Source: a virus
Virus record (IMG/VR): IMGVR_UViG_3300001450_008008
Location: 6,974 to 38,651 of that record
DNA length: 31,678 nt
Strand: one strand, 5' to 3'
A program made the position numbers and the translations under genes. Under the pieces are notes generated by a model, which saw only the letters and a program-made list of their open reading frames with translations, was not told where the DNA came from and made no database searches. This document shows, piece after piece, positions 29,590 to 31,678 of this stretch. The first letter of the stretch is position 1; each line of letters starts with the position of its first letter.

Positions 29590-30371
29590 TGAGGGTTCTT
29601 ATTTTAGGCTCGTCAGGAATGCTAGGATCCGCTGTTAAAGAGTATTATTCTTTTGCGTCCATAGATACTGTGAAGAAGAGGTGGCCCAGTGACGAGTTTA
29701 AAAGAAAGGTTTCCGAGTTTGATGGAGACCTAATAATTAACTGTGTAGGAGCCATACCTCAAAGAACTAACGACTTTTCTGTGAACAGAGAGCTTCCCGA
29801 ATTCTTATATAAGCATTGCTCACCAGGGGTTAAAATTATTAACCCTACTAGTGATTGTGTTTTTGAGGGTACGAGTGATAAACCTTATGAAAAACACCAT
29901 CCTTGTGATGCAAGTTCTGAGTATGGTAAAAGTAAATCTTTCATTCCTCCTTCCAAGTGCAAAAACTTTAAAAGTATTAGGACCTCTGTAGTAGGCTATG
30001 ATTTAGAAAACAAGGAACTTCTTTCCTGGTTCCTGAGCCAGGAAAGTGCAGTAAAGGGATACACTAATCATTGGTGGAACGGTATAACCACCTATGAGTG
30101 GGCAAAGTTGTCCCATAGAGTGTATACAGATTGGGATAGCTTTGATAGCCTTATTCAAGTAGGGACTACTCCTATTACTAAATACGATCTGTTAAATATC
30201 ATTAAAGATATTTATTTTTGCAATACCGAAATCATTCCCTTTGCGACAGAGAAGAAAGTTAATAGATCTTTAGTAAGCGACATTATTATCCCTTCACTAG
30301 CTGAACAATTAAAAGAATTTAAGGATGTAATGGGGATTAATGGCTATAATTGTTATGCTAATCACCAATAA
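29589..30371 (+). CDS. RmlD-like NDP-4-keto sugar reductase
   Basis: The 260-residue SDR protein has L-G-S-S-G-M-L-G (6-13) for NADPH, T87-S-D-C-V-F92 (the Thr/Ser-D-x-V-F motif of RmlD) and Y112-x3-K116. It lacks the C-terminal cupin found in CapF, the reductase of the UDP-L-FucNAc route, and is closer in length to WbvR, the RmlD-like reductase of the UDP-L-QuiNAc route. Its place after the two other enzymes suggests it reduces their 4-keto product. A GDP-4-keto sugar reductase working with Gmd is the main alternative. The ATG in TAATG overlap was preferred to a TTG 15 bases upstream. Confidence 0.75.
   Translation: MRVLILGSSGMLGSAVKEYYSFASIDTVKKRWPSDEFKRKVSEFDGDLIINCVGAIPQRTNDFSVNRELPEFLYKHCSPGVKIINPTSDCVFEGTSDKPYEKHHPCDASSEYGKSKSFIPPSKCKNFKSIRTSVVGYDLENKELLSWFLSQESAVKGYTNHWWNGITTYEWAKLSHRVYTDWDSFDSLIQVGTTPITKYDLLNIIKDIYFCNTEIIPFATEKKVNRSLVSDIIIPSLAEQLKEFKDVMGINGYNCYANHQ
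30344..30350 (+). promoter_or_regulatory. CTATAAT promoter candidate for mazG
   Basis: CTATAAT lies 29 bases before the mazG ATG, inside the end of the reductase gene. The leader would be about 23 bases and contains AAGGA before the ATG, so this one would not be leaderless. Because the sequence also codes Tyr-Asn, chance is possible. Confidence 0.35.
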
Positions 30372-30379
30372 GGAAAAAT

Positions 30380-30736
30380 ATGAAACTTAACGAATACCAA
30401 CAAGAATGTTCACGAACTGCCAATCCTAACATAAGCTGGGAGATGGCTAATCTTAACTGGGCCTTAGGCATTGCTGGGGAGGCTGGTGAATACTGTGAGC
30501 TTATTAAGAAGCATACCTTCCATGGAAGGAAGCCTATAGATCTTGATGCCGCTACAAAGGAGCTAGGAGACGTTCTCTACTACGTTGCCATGGCCGCTAG
30601 GAATCTACACATTAGCCTGGATGAGGTCGCAGAAGCCAACGTAGCCAAGCTCAGAGGACGTTACCCCGGAGGATTTGTTAGCGGGGGAGGGATCAGGGAC
30701 GCTAAGAACAACGATGATGAGAATGACGGCTGCTAG
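30380..30736 (+). CDS. mazG: MazG-like nucleoside triphosphate pyrophosphohydrolase
   Basis: The 118-residue single-domain protein has the MazG metal set E34-A-G-E37 and E61-L-G-D64-V-L-Y-Y, in a four-helix layout. Such phage enzymes hydrolyse NTPs or dNTPs, cleaning the pool or lowering ppGpp-like signals. A CTATAAT site and AAGGA lie in front. The stop TAG shares the palindrome CTAG with the stop of the minus-strand gene that follows. It is more related in role to ThyX and NrdJ than to the glycan genes it follows. Confidence 0.88.
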   Translation: MKLNEYQQECSRTANPNISWEMANLNWALGIAGEAGEYCELIKKHTFHGRKPIDLDAATKELGDVLYYVAMAARNLHISLDEVAEANVAKLRGRYPGGFVSGGGIRDAKNNDDENDGC

Positions 30737-30969
30737 TCTTCCTTTAGTTCTTCAGGTTTATATCTCTCTGCTATAGCCTGTCGAACTACCTCTAAAGTAT
30801 TCTGAGACAGGTCTTTAATACCTTTGTGCTCGCCCTCTAGTCTTCCGATACGAGCATTCAAATCACTTTGATTGTTCGCCTGTTTCATTACAATTTTAAA
30901 CAAAAAAGCAATAGCCCCAGTGAGGCCAGTTACCAGTGCTGTTATGAACGTGCTGAGTTCTGTTTCCAT
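30733..30969 (-). CDS. Small membrane protein with one TM helix, possible lysis or holin-like
   Basis: The 78-residue protein has a single hydrophobic helix (about residues 8-27, with Gly and Ala) flanked by a short acidic N-terminus and a basic residue at 25, then a charged helical tail likely to be coiled coil. This is a common form of small phage holins, antiholins or spanin-like proteins, and also of unrelated inner-membrane proteins, so function is not assigned. The start has no CTATNAT box. Its stop overlaps that of mazG. Confidence 0.6.
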   Translation of the reverse strand: METELSTFITALVTGLTGAIAFLFKIVMKQANNQSDLNARIGRLEGEHKGIKDLSQNTLEVVRQAIAERYKPEELKED

Positions 30970-30993
30970 AGCTAGTTTTAATTATTTAGCTTC

Positions 30994-31003
30994 TCACTTT
31001 GAG
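30994..31003 (+). repeat. Direct repeat TCACTTTGAG, copy 1
   Basis: TCACTTTGAG occurs here and again at 31032-31041, 38 bases apart, with the palindrome CCAAT-TAAT-ATTGG (31010-31023) between them, in the divergent region before uvsX. It could be an operator, but two copies are few. Confidence 0.5.
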
Positions 31004-31031
31004 GTTTAACCAATTAATATTGGCCGCTTAT

Positions 31032-31041
31032 TCACTTTGAG
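31032..31041 (+). repeat. Direct repeat TCACTTTGAG, copy 2
   Basis: This second copy ends one base before the CTATCAT box of uvsX, so a protein bound there would touch the promoter. Confidence 0.5.
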
Positions 31042-31042
31042 A

Positions 31043-31049
31043 CTATCAT
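31043..31049 (+). promoter_or_regulatory. CTATCAT promoter of uvsX, leaderless type
   Basis: CTATCAT is followed by 6 bases and the ATG at 31056. There is no Shine-Dalgarno sequence between them and no -35-like box in front. Confidence 0.6.
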
Positions 31050-31055
31050 AATCTT

Positions 31056-31678
31056 ATGAACAAAGACATCTTAGCCAAGCTTAAGAGTGCCTCTATGCTA
31101 TCTGAGCAGGAGCTTACACCGGACCTAATCTCAACGGGTTCCTACGCCTTAAACAAGGTTATTTCAGGCAAGTACACTGGCGGTATTCCTATCGGCATGA
31201 TTACCCAGTTTATCGGGCAGGCTTCTACTGCTAAGACTGTTTTCGGCACTCACATTCTTCGTGAAGCACAGAGAAGAAATTTCTACTCGATCATTATTGA
31301 TTCTGAGAACGCCTATAGTCCCAAGTTTGCTGTAACATTAGGTATTGACCCAGAAAAGTTAGTCTACGCTGCCCCCACTACGGTAGAGGACTGCTTCGAT
31401 ACCATTGAAAAACTTATCAGAGAGATTCGCGTAGATGATCCTGATACTCCTATTGTTGTCTTCTATGATTCCCTTGCCGTCTCTCCTTCTAAAGCCGAGA
31501 TGAATGCTGAAGGGTATGAAGGTAACAATATGCAAGGTGCTACCCGTGCAAAGACTATTGGAGCAGCTTTACGTAAGATCAATCCTATTCTTCGTCCTTT
31601 GAAGGTAGCTCTCATTCTGGTAAATCAAATCAGAACTAAGGTAGGCGTTATGTTTGGAGATCCTAGAACTTCTGCCGC
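31056..31678 (+). CDS. uvsX: Recombinase UvsX/RecA, 3' end outside window
   Basis: The 207 visible residues are a RecA/UvsX core: I-S-T-G-S-Y-A-L-N near 25-33, a strand before the Walker A G54-Q-A-S-T-A59-K60-T61, and a Walker B region P-I-V-V-F-Y-D-S-L. The Walker A has Ala at position 59 where Gly is usual (G-x4-G-K-T). Q-M-Q-G-A-type DNA-binding loop residues follow near 165, and V-N-Q-I-R is the sensor strand. It would pair DNA strands in recombination-dependent replication with the SSB and possible UvsY. The frame runs off the window end. Confidence 0.9.
   Translation, partial: MNKDILAKLKSASMLSEQELTPDLISTGSYALNKVISGKYTGGIPIGMITQFIGQASTAKTVFGTHILREAQRRNFYSIIIDSENAYSPKFAVTLGIDPEKLVYAAPTTVEDCFDTIEKLIREIRVDDPDTPIVVFYDSLAVSPSKAEMNAEGYEGNNMQGATRAKTIGAALRKINPILRPLKVALILVNQIRTKVGVMFGDPRTSA

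Noticed and set aside
1-31678. tRNA genes, integrase or prophage attachment sites
   Set aside because: No cloverleaf-like segment in the short intergenic gaps and no recombinase of the integrase type was seen, so no case for a prophage could be made from this window.

Overview
The window is a densely packed stretch of a tailed double-stranded DNA phage genome, most likely a large myovirus-like phage. The evidence is a T4-type replication and recombination core (gp55-like late sigma factor, gp46/gp47 nuclease complex, DnaB/gp41-type helicase, gp32-type single-strand-binding protein, UvsX/RecA) interleaved with phage nucleotide-metabolism genes (ThyX, class II ribonucleotide reductase, MazG). 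Genes overlap by 1-30 bases, the longest gap is about 100 bases, and no host chromosomal genes, integrase or attachment sites are visible. The host cannot be named. Lipopolysaccharide-type sugar genes and a lipoprotein signal hint at a Gram-negative host. No tRNA, CRISPR or insertion sequence was seen.

Layout. Positions 1-2061 hold the end of an unidentified gene, a Hjc-like nuclease on the minus strand and two unknown small genes. A divergent pair follows: a gp55-like sigma factor (minus) and a family A DNA polymerase (plus) split into three adjacent genes (2432-5062). A 721-residue basic, repeat-containing protein runs on the minus strand (5073-7238). An operon of thyX, gp47, gp46, nrdJ and a zinc-ribbon protein (7294-13201) is followed by a helicase operon (13239-16790) with a small zincin, a possible UvsY, gp32-like SSB and a lipoprotein, closed by a strong terminator (16825-16861). 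From 16894 to 30371 lies a 15-gene glycan module: five glycosyltransferase genes carrying six glycosyltransferase domains, two methyltransferases, two cupins, a minimal aminotransferase, a ParB/nucleotidyltransferase fusion, and nucleotide-sugar enzymes (Gmd, then a 4,6-dehydratase, a 2-epimerase and an RmlD-like reductase that fit UDP-L-QuiNAc or UDP-L-FucNAc synthesis). The window ends with mazG, a small membrane protein on the minus strand and the start of uvsX.

How the parts work together. The replication genes would build a replisome and a recombination-dependent replication system supplied with dNTPs by ThyX, NrdJ and MazG. The glycan module would make and attach unusual deoxy sugars, either to the host surface or to the virion. 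A recurring motif, CTATNAT, lies 5-8 bases before the start codon of most transcription-unit first genes. This places the expected transcription start on or next to the start codon, so these mRNAs may be leaderless, whereas many genes inside the operons have Shine-Dalgarno sites. With no visible -35 element, the motif resembles T4 late promoters and is a candidate target of the gp55-like sigma factor encoded here.

The most notable items are the three-way split polymerase, whose exonuclease active site is divided between two polypeptides, the leaderless CTATNAT promoter system with a 16-base bidirectional version between sigma factor and polymerase, and the compact phage-encoded sugar pathway.
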